A stretch of 64,000 nt of DNA, taken from Alteromonas_F sp964429915 (GTDB taxonomy: Bacteria; Pseudomonadota; Gammaproteobacteria; Enterobacterales; Alteromonadaceae). Positions within the stretch are counted from its first letter, which is position 1. Every line of letters starts with the position of its first letter. The translations under genes and the position numbers were made by a program. The notes beneath the pieces are model-generated. The model searched no databases, had not been told where the DNA came from, and was given only the letters and a program-made list of their open reading frames with translations. This document shows positions 25,804 to 33,893 of this stretch, one piece after another. The stretch covers positions 71,815 through 135,814 of the forward strand of contig CAYSDZ010000005.1 of assembly GCA_964429915.1 (NCBI GenBank). The letters are read 5' to 3'.

Positions 25804-26102
25804 TGGATGCATCAAATTTAGAAGAAAAATTAATAGCGCTCGTCGCTTTGCATATAGGTGGAAAGCTTAGCAGAGGGGAGCTACTAAAAACCTTGCGTAA
25901 AGACATTCTTCGTTTAAATCAGACTCGCTACTGTCGTCTTGTAGGTATTGGACGAAACTCGCTAGTTGATATTGAAAGAGACCAAGGGGAGCCAAGTGAG
26001 TTTATTGTCAGTAAGGCTTTTTCTCCGTTTAAGCTAAAGCCGATGATGATGCGTTCAGATGTCACCTTTTTTAAAAAATGTTTAGAAACAAGCTTTAGAT
26101 AA
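25803..26102 (+). CDS. HTH antitoxin partner of HipA-like kinase
   Basis: 99 aa from the ATG that overlaps the kinase stop. The helix-turn-helix is seen in LLKTLRKDILRLNQTRYCRLVGIG followed by RNSLVDIERDQGEPSEFIVSKA (each read in parts), which matches the HipB/Xre recognition helix pattern. It is expected to neutralise the kinase and repress the operon through the dyads at 24431-24490. A C-terminal extension KPMMMRSDVTFFKKCL is of unknown role. Strict translational coupling supports the pairing. Confidence 0.72.
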   Translation: MDASNLEEKLIALVALHIGGKLSRGELLKTLRKDILRLNQTRYCRLVGIGRNSLVDIERDQGEPSEFIVSKAFSPFKLKPMMMRSDVTFFKKCLETSFR

Positions 26103-26142
26103 CGCTAATTTATTTTTATTCAATAAAGATTATTTTTTCGTA

Positions 26143-26170
26143 TTGTATTCAATTTTGAATAATTTATAAT
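26143..26170 (+). promoter_or_regulatory. Promoter with dyad for xre-res
   Basis: TTGTAT (26143-26148) and TATAAT (26165-26170) are 16 bases apart. The spacer holds ATTCAATTTTGAAT (26147-26160), a dyad with six-base arms, a good place for self-repression by the Xre antitoxin. Confidence 0.6.
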
Positions 26171-26203
26171 TAAGCGCTCATTTGTGTACCAAAAAGGTGG
26201 CGT

Positions 26204-26596
26204 ATGCGAGCTCAGGCTTCATTAGATGCAAAGCAACAATTCACCCACGTTGCTGAGGCAATCAACAATTTGTTTGAAAAATGGGGGATGACCCAAAAGC
26301 AGCGTATGCAAATATTAGGCTTCACTTCAACATCTATGCTTCATCGATTTGAAAAGGAGCCAGAAAAAATCTCTGCGCGGCCCGATTTGGAAACGCGCTT
26401 AGGGTTGTTGCTTAACATCCACCAAGCGTTGAGATTGTTGTTTAGCAATCCTGAAAATGTTTACGGATACCTCTCAATGCCTAACCACAACCCACCGTTT
26501 AATGGCCAAAAGCCTATCGAGATAGCGTGCCGAGATTTCATGGGTTTGGTTCGTGTACATGACACGCTTGACGGAATGAGAGGGGGCATGTGGTAG
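26204..26596 (+). CDS. Xre/MbcA-type antitoxin
   Basis: 130 aa. An N-terminal Xre-like helix-turn-helix (NNLFEKWGMTQKQRMQILGF) is followed by the MbcA/ParS/Xre toxin-binding domain, seen as RLGLLLNIHQALRLLF, NPPFNGQKPIEIA and the C-terminal GLVRVHDTLDGMRGG. These proteins block the active site of RES-domain NAD-degrading toxins. The RES gene starts on its last stop base. A GGTGG site precedes the ATG. Confidence 0.85.
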   Translation: MRAQASLDAKQQFTHVAEAINNLFEKWGMTQKQRMQILGFTSTSMLHRFEKEPEKISARPDLETRLGLLLNIHQALRLLFSNPENVYGYLSMPNHNPPFNGQKPIEIACRDFMGLVRVHDTLDGMRGGMW

Positions 26597-27279
26597 TGCG
26601 TTGGCATCGGCTGAATAACAGTAAATATCCCACTATTGATATTTTTGACGATATTGCCTCGCCGGAGGCGTTTGAAGCTATTTATGCTATGCAAGCTAGA
26701 GTTAATCCACGTTTACGGCTGCTTGATGTTGGGGAGGGTGCGATAAGTACGAGCGAAATTCCAGCAGGTACTCAGCAAGTGCACTCGGCGATTGCGCCTT
26801 TTGTGCATGTACCCGTGACTCCTTCTCGATTCAGCGCAGGGGGTTTTGGTGTGTTGTATGGTGCAAGTAATGTGCATGCTGGTCTTGATGAAGTGCGTCA
26901 CCATATCGTTAAACACTTATCCAATGTAGAGGGCATTGCGTTTGATAATATTCAATTGCGTGAATACGTGTTTAAGTACACTTCGCCCCTAGATGATGTA
27001 ACGCACGTTGAAGAATTCCACCTACCAAACGATTACAGTGCACCGCAGGCTTATGGCGCTAAGCTCTGGGTATCAACACGCAAAAAAGTAAAAGCAGGGC
27101 TTCAAAAGACAGACACAGTAGGGGCATTATACTGCTCAGTAAGAAGTGATAATGCGCGATGTATCGCTTTGTTTTCCCCAAAATTCATTGAAGGAATGAA
27201 GCAATCTCGCCATTACGGAATGAACTACGATCCTAAAACAAAAAAACTGTCACCAGCAAATGAAATAAAAACCGCTTAG
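26596..27279 (+). CDS. RES-domain toxin
   Basis: 227 aa from GTG 26596, 10 nt after GAGAGGGGG; a GTG at 26590 is an alternative. The family start RWHRLNNSKYP is followed by the conserved core SRFSAGGFGVLYGASNV, with the invariant Arg and the aromatic/Ser positions, and GLDEVRHHI with the conserved Glu. RES toxins (MbcT, ParT relatives) break down or modify NAD+ or ADP-ribosylate targets. The 3' end overlaps the convergent next gene by four bases. Confidence 0.85.
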   Translation: MRWHRLNNSKYPTIDIFDDIASPEAFEAIYAMQARVNPRLRLLDVGEGAISTSEIPAGTQQVHSAIAPFVHVPVTPSRFSAGGFGVLYGASNVHAGLDEVRHHIVKHLSNVEGIAFDNIQLREYVFKYTSPLDDVTHVEEFHLPNDYSAPQAYGAKLWVSTRKKVKAGLQKTDTVGALYCSVRSDNARCIALFSPKFIEGMKQSRHYGMNYDPKTKKLSPANEIKTA

Positions 27280-28100
27280 CGCTTTGCGTTGCGGAGAAAC
27301 AGCACCACAGCAAAAGCCAATAAACAAAGCGGAATGGCCCATTTTGCAATATAAGCAAAGGTTTCAAAATAGTATTTTGTAGTGATAAAGTGCGAACGGC
27401 CTTGCCAATGTTTGAAACCTTGGGTTTCTAGATTGCGGGCTATCATCAACTCACCATCGTTGACTCTGCCTAACTGCTGTTGGTACGTTTTGATTAACTC
27501 GTCGATATTATTTTTGTAATATTCAACGCTCTGGTCTAGTACCACACCAAAATCGGGATCTAATAACAGGGTTTGATCATCAAATTGAGCTTGCACTAAT
27601 ACATGGCCAGGTATGGTAACTATTGTATTGTTTATCGTTTGCTCGTCTAATAAGCCCGACAAAATCATCGATGCGTCACCACAAACCCCAATACCTCTCT
27701 CAATACCTCGGTAGGGGTTACTGTAATGATAACGCGTAAACTCGGGAATACCGCTGAATCGTCCCATCAAATATAAAATATAATTTTCCCAAACGGGAAT
27801 GCGTTGATGAAACATGTCAGGGTCATAGTCGAGCCATTCTACATGGGCTAATCCGTTGGCAATCACTAAGGTAAGTCGCTTGGCAAAATCGCTGTCTGAT
27901 TCCTTGGGAGCTCGCACAATTTTCTGCTCAAATTCGAATGGAGTTAGTTGCAGATCTAACTCGCCAAAACGTAAAACTTCAGGCGATAAATTGGCAGGGC
28001 GAAGGCTTTGAAAACTTCCATATATATTGATACCAATTAACCCCATTGCCAAACACATGGCAAACATACCGACATATTTCACACTTTTCTCCTGCATCAA
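27276..28100 (-). CDS. Membrane-anchored transglutaminase-like protein
   Basis: 274 aa with an N-terminal membrane helix (VGMFAMCLAMGLIGINIYG) and a C-terminal one (WAIPLCLLAFAVVLFLRN). Between them a transglutaminase-like core shows the triad order: Cys in GIGVCGDASMILSGLL, His in IPGHVLVQAQFD, Asp in LLLDPDFG. The family includes peptidases, transamidases and inactive versions. The exposed side is probably periplasmic. It is convergent with the RES gene and diverges from the VanZ-PHP fusion, with which it shares a 370-nt control region. Substrate unknown. Confidence 0.72.
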   Translation of the reverse strand: MMQEKSVKYVGMFAMCLAMGLIGINIYGSFQSLRPANLSPEVLRFGELDLQLTPFEFEQKIVRAPKESDSDFAKRLTLVIANGLAHVEWLDYDPDMFHQRIPVWENYILYLMGRFSGIPEFTRYHYSNPYRGIERGIGVCGDASMILSGLLDEQTINNTIVTIPGHVLVQAQFDDQTLLLDPDFGVVLDQSVEYYKNNIDELIKTYQQQLGRVNDGELMIARNLETQGFKHWQGRSHFITTKYYFETFAYIAKWAIPLCLLAFAVVLFLRNAKR

Positions 28101-28234
28101 ACTAAGCGTATTTGCTGTATATGGATAAGCTTCACTTTATCAAAACTTTGCCATTCAAATAGTACAGGAAAATGAGTACACTGCTAAGTTAAATGGCTTC
28201 ATATCACCATTTGTTTCAGATGCGACAAGGTAAA

Positions 28235-28412
28235 TACTTTTATTCTCCTTTTCCGGAGATACCGAAGAGCGAATGAAGGACACCTAGTCTGTAAAATAAA
28301 GCGTCAAAAAACAGGACGTTTTTTGCCGAGCGCCATAGGGATATGCTCGCAGCGTCTTTATTTTACACACTAAGTGTCGCTTTTGCGCTTCCACCACTGG
28401 AGGATAAAAGTA
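28235..28412 (+). repeat. 178-bp nested palindromic element
   Basis: TACTTTTATTCTCC (28235-28248) pairs with GGAGGATAAAAGTA (28399-28412), 13 of 14. Inside, GACACCTAGTCTGTAAAATA (from 28280) pairs with a partner ending GTGTCG at 28379. It fills most of the 370-nt divergent intergenic region. No terminator tail or coding content is seen. Confidence 0.75.
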
Positions 28413-28469
28413 TGCGTTTGCCTTGGCAGGAAATACGGCTCATTAAAACGAATTAGGTTCTTGTTATTT

Positions 28470-31400
28470 ATGAATAGACTTATCGGGTTCCTTGTTTTTC
28501 TTATTGCTTACGGCTCTTTTTTTCCTTTTGAATTTTCTCCTCCTGCTGATGTGTTTTCTGAATTAAAGAAAGCCCTGAATTTTAATGTGTTCGCTACAGG
28601 TATTCCCGACATGGTGGCTAACATTGCGCTATTTGTTCCATTTGGTTTGGCATGGTCGAGCCAAAACAACCGCCAACGTGGCAAAGCACTTCTGTACTTC
28701 ATTACCATCACATTTGCGATTGCTTGGTTAATTCAGTTGGGGCAGGTTTGGCTAGGAAAGCGCATTCCTTACGGAGGCGATGCTATTTTTAATACGCTAG
28801 GTGCTTGTATGGGCTTTTACCTTCGAGCTCATGTGTTGGATAAAGCATTTTCTTCGTCGCATCTCACACGATTCCCTAAGCTTGATAAAGCGGTCATCAT
28901 TGGGCTTGTACTTCTCAGCTTGTCGCCTTTTGTTCCCACGATTGACGTTTCGACTGTCATTAATAATGCCAAGCGTTTGTTCTTTTTTTCTACCTTCAAC
29001 CTTATTCCTGCGTTGGCCATGGCGAGCTATGTTTATGTCGTCTTACACTTAGTTCAAAAGCAATGTAGTCAGCGTGTTTATTATTTGTTTCTGCCTATTA
29101 TCGCGCTGGTGTTTACATTAGGGCCTGTGTTTATTCTGCAAAGCGGTGTATCGGTGAATAGTCTGATAGGTACTGCGCTGGGTATAGCGAGCATGGTTGT
29201 TTTCAATCATGTTTTAAAATTTAAAGCCGATTATTCGATACTGTCTAAGCTTTTTTTGGCTTTTATCGTACTAGACGGTTTGGCTGCGTTTACATCTAGC
29301 CCGTCATGGCGGTCATTTAATCTCATTCCTTTCGCGCCAGCCTTGGGAAACAACACCTTAATCAATCTGTTTTCTTTTGTTGAAAGCGCATCAGTTTATT
29401 TCGCTTATTTATATTTAGCTTACAAAGCTAACTATAAACTGGAACACGCAAGTAAAACCTTGTTTCTGTGGGTACTAGGAATAGAGGCATTTCAGATTGG
29501 TTTAGAAGGTGTGACGCCAGATGCCACCGAAGCGTTTTTGGCTATTGCAATGGCGAGCGTGAGTGCTCGTTGGCTTTATCGCGAGCCTATTTCGACTCTC
29601 ATCGAGCCTTACACTCAGTCTGTTTCGTTTAAACGTGGTGTGCTGTTTTGCGTAGCTGCCGTGCTTGCACAAGCTGCCTTTTTTAGTTTGCCCAACTTGC
29701 CTTATAACTTACAGGAATTATATCGACACACTAATCTCGTTTCATATTTAGCCGTTGCAATAAGCATGTTGGTTTTTGCCCATGGGCTTTCTAATATCGC
29801 TATACGACATGCAACGGGTAGGTATTCTTCATTCCAATTAACACTTCATTGTGCATGGAGTTTAATGCTGACCTTACTAGCATTACGCATTGGGATTAGC
29901 AAAGAATCCATCGCTGATATCAATGGCTCGTCAAATATCACTTATCAACTGGTGGGGCAGCAGGTGCTAGGACAATTCGGTGCTGATATGGTGAATGTGT
30001 TTGGTCAGAACAAGGTGCACAACCTCAGTCAAATTATTGAGCCTTTCGTGCGGTTTGCAGCGCTTTTGGGGCCATTAGCGATTGCGCTAACTGTTTCGTT
30101 ATCATTGGTTTACTCAGCTCGCTTTGGCAAAGCTCGACCGTATTCAATAACAAGTCTAGTTTTTAGTCTTTTGCCTGCCCTGTTTATGTGCAAAGTAGTT
30201 ACTTTTGATTTTTCGTCAACCGACAACTTAAATGAACTGATTGCCAGACCTAACGCACTTGGTATAAGCGGTGGATTGTATTTGTATGCGCTTATCGCTT
30301 TGTTGTCGGCTAGCGTTGCACTGCTTTACAAAGGTTTTTATTCCAAGGGAATGTCAAGCAAACTTTTGGGTTCAGTGTCGTTACTACTTAGCATACCGCT
30401 GAGCTGGTGGTTGTTAAATGCGGGTTTGGTAGACAATTTTACTAAGTACAATCATACTTTTTCTGGCGTAGACTTCCTGATAGGTGGTAGTCGATCTGCC
30501 TTGCTCTCTGATTGGATTTTATTTGTTCGGTGGGCGGTATTTTATCTTGTTAGCGTGTTTGGATTGGTGAGCTTGTTTGGCATCGTTTCAGTTTCACCCA
30601 CACCTACACCTACACCTGCACTTAAACCTACATCTATACAGAAGGATAAGCAAACGCCCAAACAAGTAGTGGTTCCCAATAAGCACGCTGCTATTTCATC
30701 GGGGCCTGCCACTCAAACTACGCCTCAACATATTGCTCAGAATCGCAAGATGCAAAGCTCCCTATTGGCTTACTGCGTGCTAGGAGGCATAGTGTTGGTT
30801 GCTGGCGTCCTGGTTATGCGATTTGGGTTTTCGTTGGGTGAAGAAAAAACGGTTCAATATGCGTGGTCGAATCAACCAGCCAATATGCTGTTTGATCATC
30901 ATGCCCACACTACTTACTCCGACGGCAAGTATTCAGTTGCCGAGCTAGTGACGTTGGCGTCCGAAAATGGTTGTGATGCAATAACAGTGAGTGATCATGC
31001 AGACGTAAAACGGATGCACAGTAAAAAGCGATTACAAGAAATACAGCAAGCGCGACAAATCAGCAAAGCCCCTCTAGTGCTTGCCGGTGTTGAGTTAAAC
31101 CCTCCATCGTATCAAGGACGTGAACACGTAAATTTGCTGCTTTCGCCTGCGGTGGAATCTTCTTTTCTAGCGGCGTTTAATCAAAAAATGCTATCGGGAC
31201 AATTGTCGCAATCAGACGAGGTTTTATTTAATTCAATCAATAACTTAATAGCTGAACCAACAAACGCTGCGCTTATTTATAATCACCCCTCCCGTAAGGA
31301 TGCAAATGCTTCAGAGAATCAACGGGATTATGTGAAATGGTTAACTAACAATCCGCTTTTAATCGGATTAAGTGGGGCACTCGGTCATCAAGCAGCTGAA

Positions 31401-32021
31401 AATAAAGGGAGCTATAACGAACTGATTAAAACCGTTCATGGTTGGGACCCCGTAGTGGCTAACATTGGTGGAACAGTCGATCGCTTGTTAGAAGCAGGTA
31501 TTGACGCGTATGTAGCCATTGCATCTTCAGACTTTCACAGCGACAACATAGATTATCCGCCTTGTGCGTTTTCAGCCATTCACGTTATTGCGCCTGAAAA
31601 ATCGTATTCCGGATTATTCCAAGCCTTACACAGCGGCACGTTTTGGGCGAGTCATGGACGTTTTTTGAATCAATATCACTTAACGACTGATGTCAATAAA
31701 GGAGCATTTAGTCCTGGGGAAACCGCGGTCGCTGATAAAGGAGAATTTGCACTGGTCACGCTGAAGTTTGAGCGTAGTCGTCGTTTTTTTGATTACCCCT
31801 TAAATGCGGAACTGATCACCAACTGTGTATCAGGCAAAGTCAGCGCGCTTAAACCCATTACACTCGCACCCTTTGAGAATGAATCATCAGTTATCGTACC
31901 TATTAATCATGTCGGCACTGATGGCGCGTCTTGTTACTTACGGAGTAGGGTATTTATAGAAAACCCAGACGGCGCTCGCTTCTACGCATACAGCAATCAT
32001 GTAAGGGTGCGCTTGCAGTAA
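28470..32021 (+). CDS. VanZ-like membrane protein fused to PHP hydrolase domain
   Basis: 1183 aa from ATG 28470 (MNRLIGFL); an upstream in-frame ATG at 28374 lies in the palindromic repeat and is less likely. Residues 1-110 resemble VanZ (PDMVANIALFVPFGLAWS, then YGGDAIFNTLGACMGFYL). Many membrane helices follow to about residue 690, then a Pro/Thr-rich linker and one more helix near 770-790. From residue 807 a PHP domain is clear: HHAHTTYSDG (His810-Gly819), VSDHAD, GVELNPPS, IYNHPS and SSDFHSD, the metal-binding His/Asp set. The topology suggests a PHP phosphoesterase tethered at the membrane. A decayed copy of the 3' part lies at 33894-34539. Confidence 0.82.
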   Translation: MNRLIGFLVFLIAYGSFFPFEFSPPADVFSELKKALNFNVFATGIPDMVANIALFVPFGLAWSSQNNRQRGKALLYFITITFAIAWLIQLGQVWLGKRIPYGGDAIFNTLGACMGFYLRAHVLDKAFSSSHLTRFPKLDKAVIIGLVLLSLSPFVPTIDVSTVINNAKRLFFFSTFNLIPALAMASYVYVVLHLVQKQCSQRVYYLFLPIIALVFTLGPVFILQSGVSVNSLIGTALGIASMVVFNHVLKFKADYSILSKLFLAFIVLDGLAAFTSSPSWRSFNLIPFAPALGNNTLINLFSFVESASVYFAYLYLAYKANYKLEHASKTLFLWVLGIEAFQIGLEGVTPDATEAFLAIAMASVSARWLYREPISTLIEPYTQSVSFKRGVLFCVAAVLAQAAFFSLPNLPYNLQELYRHTNLVSYLAVAISMLVFAHGLSNIAIRHATGRYSSFQLTLHCAWSLMLTLLALRIGISKESIADINGSSNITYQLVGQQVLGQFGADMVNVFGQNKVHNLSQIIEPFVRFAALLGPLAIALTVSLSLVYSARFGKARPYSITSLVFSLLPALFMCKVVTFDFSSTDNLNELIARPNALGISGGLYLYALIALLSASVALLYKGFYSKGMSSKLLGSVSLLLSIPLSWWLLNAGLVDNFTKYNHTFSGVDFLIGGSRSALLSDWILFVRWAVFYLVSVFGLVSLFGIVSVSPTPTPTPALKPTSIQKDKQTPKQVVVPNKHAAISSGPATQTTPQHIAQNRKMQSSLLAYCVLGGIVLVAGVLVMRFGFSLGEEKTVQYAWSNQPANMLFDHHAHTTYSDGKYSVAELVTLASENGCDAITVSDHADVKRMHSKKRLQEIQQARQISKAPLVLAGVELNPPSYQGREHVNLLLSPAVESSFLAAFNQKMLSGQLSQSDEVLFNSINNLIAEPTNAALIYNHPSRKDANASENQRDYVKWLTNNPLLIGLSGALGHQAAENKGSYNELIKTVHGWDPVVANIGGTVDRLLEAGIDAYVAIASSDFHSDNIDYPPCAFSAIHVIAPEKSYSGLFQALHSGTFWASHGRFLNQYHLTTDVNKGAFSPGETAVADKGEFALVTLKFERSRRFFDYPLNAELITNCVSGKVSALKPITLAPFENESSVIVPINHVGTDGASCYLRSRVFIENPDGARFYAYSNHVRVRLQ

Positions 32022-32058
32022 TTACCTCAAACAAGACGTTTAACACAATTTAGAAATC

Positions 32059-32097
32059 ATTATATTGTCTTTTTAATTTAGTCAATACTTTAATGTC
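32059..32097 (+). promoter_or_regulatory. Control region of abiE-type operon with 14-bp GTC phasing
   Basis: ATTATATTGTCTTTTT (32059-32074) recurs with one change at 33651-33666 before the small HTH gene. Three GTC words occur at 32067, 32081 and 32095, exactly 14 bp apart. It is a candidate operator for AbiEi or for the HTH protein. Confidence 0.4.
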
Positions 32098-32165
32098 TTC
32101 ATTTTATTTAAATGCTTTTATCTATGTCTTTATTCGCTATAATGGCGAATATTGAGGTAGTTAAT

Positions 32166-32705
32166 ATGTCTATGTTAAGAGATTTGACCGTTCTTATGGC
32201 TGACGCAGTTCGTCATGGTCATGATGGTTTTTTTACCACGCACGAACTTTCTTTGTTGCTCGGCCGCGACGCGAATTCGTCTATTAGAAAGTATCTGCAC
32301 AAAGCAGTAAAAGAAGGGGTGCTTAAAAAAGTGGCGAGAGATATATACTGCAGCGAAGTCGCCGGCTTCTCGGATACCTTAAGCGGTACACTCGAGCGAA
32401 TAGCAACCAAATTGTATCCTTCGCACTTTATGTATGTTTCACTTGAAAGCGAGCTATCTCGCTTAGGCGTTATCTCCCAAATTCTGATAAAGCGCCTCAC
32501 GGTGATGACGGTTGGGCCAGCAAACCGCGTATCTACGCCATTTGGTGAGATTGAATTTACGCATACGGCGAAAACAGGCGATAAACTTACGCGCGGTGTG
32601 TATTACGATGACGTGGCGCATATTTATCGTGCCGACGAAGCAAGAGCAATTAGCGATTTAAAACGCGTTGGCAGAAATCTTCACATGTTAAACGATGGGG
32701 AATAG
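32166..32705 (+). CDS. AbiEi-like antitoxin
   Basis: 179 aa from ATG 32166, which has GAGG nine bases upstream; earlier ATGs lack one. The N-terminal winged helix is seen in GFFTTHELSLLLGRDANSSI and RKYLHKAVKEGVLKKVARDIY, as in AbiEi antitoxins that repress their own promoter. The C-terminal part (TLERIATKLYPSHFMYVSLE, RLTVMTVG) is the antitoxin domain of the type IV system. It is two bases upstream of the AbiEii gene. Confidence 0.82.
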   Translation: MSMLRDLTVLMADAVRHGHDGFFTTHELSLLLGRDANSSIRKYLHKAVKEGVLKKVARDIYCSEVAGFSDTLSGTLERIATKLYPSHFMYVSLESELSRLGVISQILIKRLTVMTVGPANRVSTPFGEIEFTHTAKTGDKLTRGVYYDDVAHIYRADEARAISDLKRVGRNLHMLNDGE

Positions 32706-32707
32706 TC

Positions 32708-33613
32708 ATGATCATAGAAAAAGTTAATAAACTTCTTTTAGCGAACCCCAAGCTACGAGGGATGGAAGATGTGATTGAAAAGGAATTACTGCACCAGGAT
32801 ATCCTGTATGTGATGTTAAGCGAGGGCTTTTTAAAGGATTTGGCCTTCATGGGTGGTACCGCGCTTCGACTGTGTTATGGCAACAATCGTCTTTCTGAGG
32901 ATCTTGATTTCGCAGGTGGGTTCAATTTTGAGAAGGAAACTTTTAATACGCTGGCGCCAAAAATTGAGCATTACTTACAATCTCGCTATCAGCTTCCTGT
33001 CGAGGTGAGAGAGCCTAAAGTGGATAATAGCGACACCTCAACTTGGAAAATGACGATAGTCAAACATCCTAAAGACAAAAGTCGGCCGGCGCAAAAACTC
33101 CACATCGATATTTGTAAGTACCCCGCGATTGATAAGCAGCTAAAGCCTGTCTCAGATCCGTACCAATCCGGCTCTTTTATGACCGGTATCCCTATTGCTG
33201 TTGAAAGTATGGAAGAAATATTGTCCGACAAGCTTATCGCGTTTGCTTTTCGAGAACGAAGAATCAAGCCAAGGGATGTCTGGGATATTGTGTGGCTTAC
33301 CCAGCAGCATACAAAATTAAACGCGGGATTTGTGGCACAGAAACTCGCGTTTAGAAACAAAGACACTGATCATTTTCTGAACCTGATTGAAAAACACGCC
33401 ACACAGGTTGAGAGTGACATGGACACGAAGCAGGACTTTTACCAGGAGATGTCGCGCTTTCTTCCTCCTGATGTAAAACAGCGAACGCTTGATACCGATT
33501 CATTTTGGCAGTACATTGGCCAAGAGGTGCGCGCGCATGTGACTAGTGCGCATCGTGAAATGAAGCACGATATTATGAAATCAAACGATATGAACCGTAA
33601 TTTCACGATGTGA
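32708..33613 (+). CDS. AbiEii nucleotidyltransferase toxin
   Basis: 301 aa. The nucleotidyltransferase motif GGTALRLCYGNNRLSEDLDF occupies residues 49-68, with Asp65 and Asp67 as predicted metal ligands. A further conserved segment VESMEEILSDKLIAFAFRERR and KPRDVWDIVWL matches the COG2253/AbiEii group. AbiEii homologues block growth by adding nucleotides to tRNA or using GTP. With the preceding AbiEi-like gene it forms a type IV toxin-antitoxin and possible phage-abortive module. Confidence 0.88.
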   Translation: MIIEKVNKLLLANPKLRGMEDVIEKELLHQDILYVMLSEGFLKDLAFMGGTALRLCYGNNRLSEDLDFAGGFNFEKETFNTLAPKIEHYLQSRYQLPVEVREPKVDNSDTSTWKMTIVKHPKDKSRPAQKLHIDICKYPAIDKQLKPVSDPYQSGSFMTGIPIAVESMEEILSDKLIAFAFRERRIKPRDVWDIVWLTQQHTKLNAGFVAQKLAFRNKDTDHFLNLIEKHATQVESDMDTKQDFYQEMSRFLPPDVKQRTLDTDSFWQYIGQEVRAHVTSAHREMKHDIMKSNDMNRNFTM

Positions 33614-33650
33614 CGAGTAAGCGAACATCTTTGCAACCCATGATGACATT

Positions 33651-33666
33651 ATTATATAGTCTTTTT
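33651..33666 (+). promoter_or_regulatory. Second copy of the abiE-region motif
   Basis: ATTATATAGTCTTTTT matches 32059-32074 at 15 of 16 positions. It ends two bases before the start codon of the small HTH gene, which has no ribosome site, so a leaderless transcript is possible. Confidence 0.4.
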
Positions 33667-33668
33667 GC

Positions 33669-33875
33669 ATGAAAAAACCAGACAACAATCAGGAAATGAT
33701 GCAGGCCATCGCATCAATATTGGGTGCAAAGCAATTTACGGAACTGGCTGAATTGGTGGGCGTCGACAAACGTCAGATTTATCAGCTCAAGAACAATAAT
33801 GCGGATACGGTAACCATCAGGCTTCTCAAAGAAGTCATAGCCGCGTTCCCAGAGCCGCAAGAAGATGGGGCGTGA
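33669..33875 (+). CDS. Small helix-turn-helix protein
   Basis: 68 aa. LVGVDKRQIYQLKNNNAD, near residues 29-46, reads as an Xre-like turn and recognition helix. No second domain is present. It follows the AbiEii gene by 55 nt but has its own upstream copy of the abiE-region motif. It could be a third regulator of that module. No Shine-Dalgarno is seen before ATG 33669. I do not recognise a specific family. Confidence 0.55.
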   Translation: MKKPDNNQEMMQAIASILGAKQFTELAELVGVDKRQIYQLKNNNADTVTIRLLKEVIAAFPEPQEDGA

Positions 33876-33893
33876 TGGTATAAAAATCTCTCC

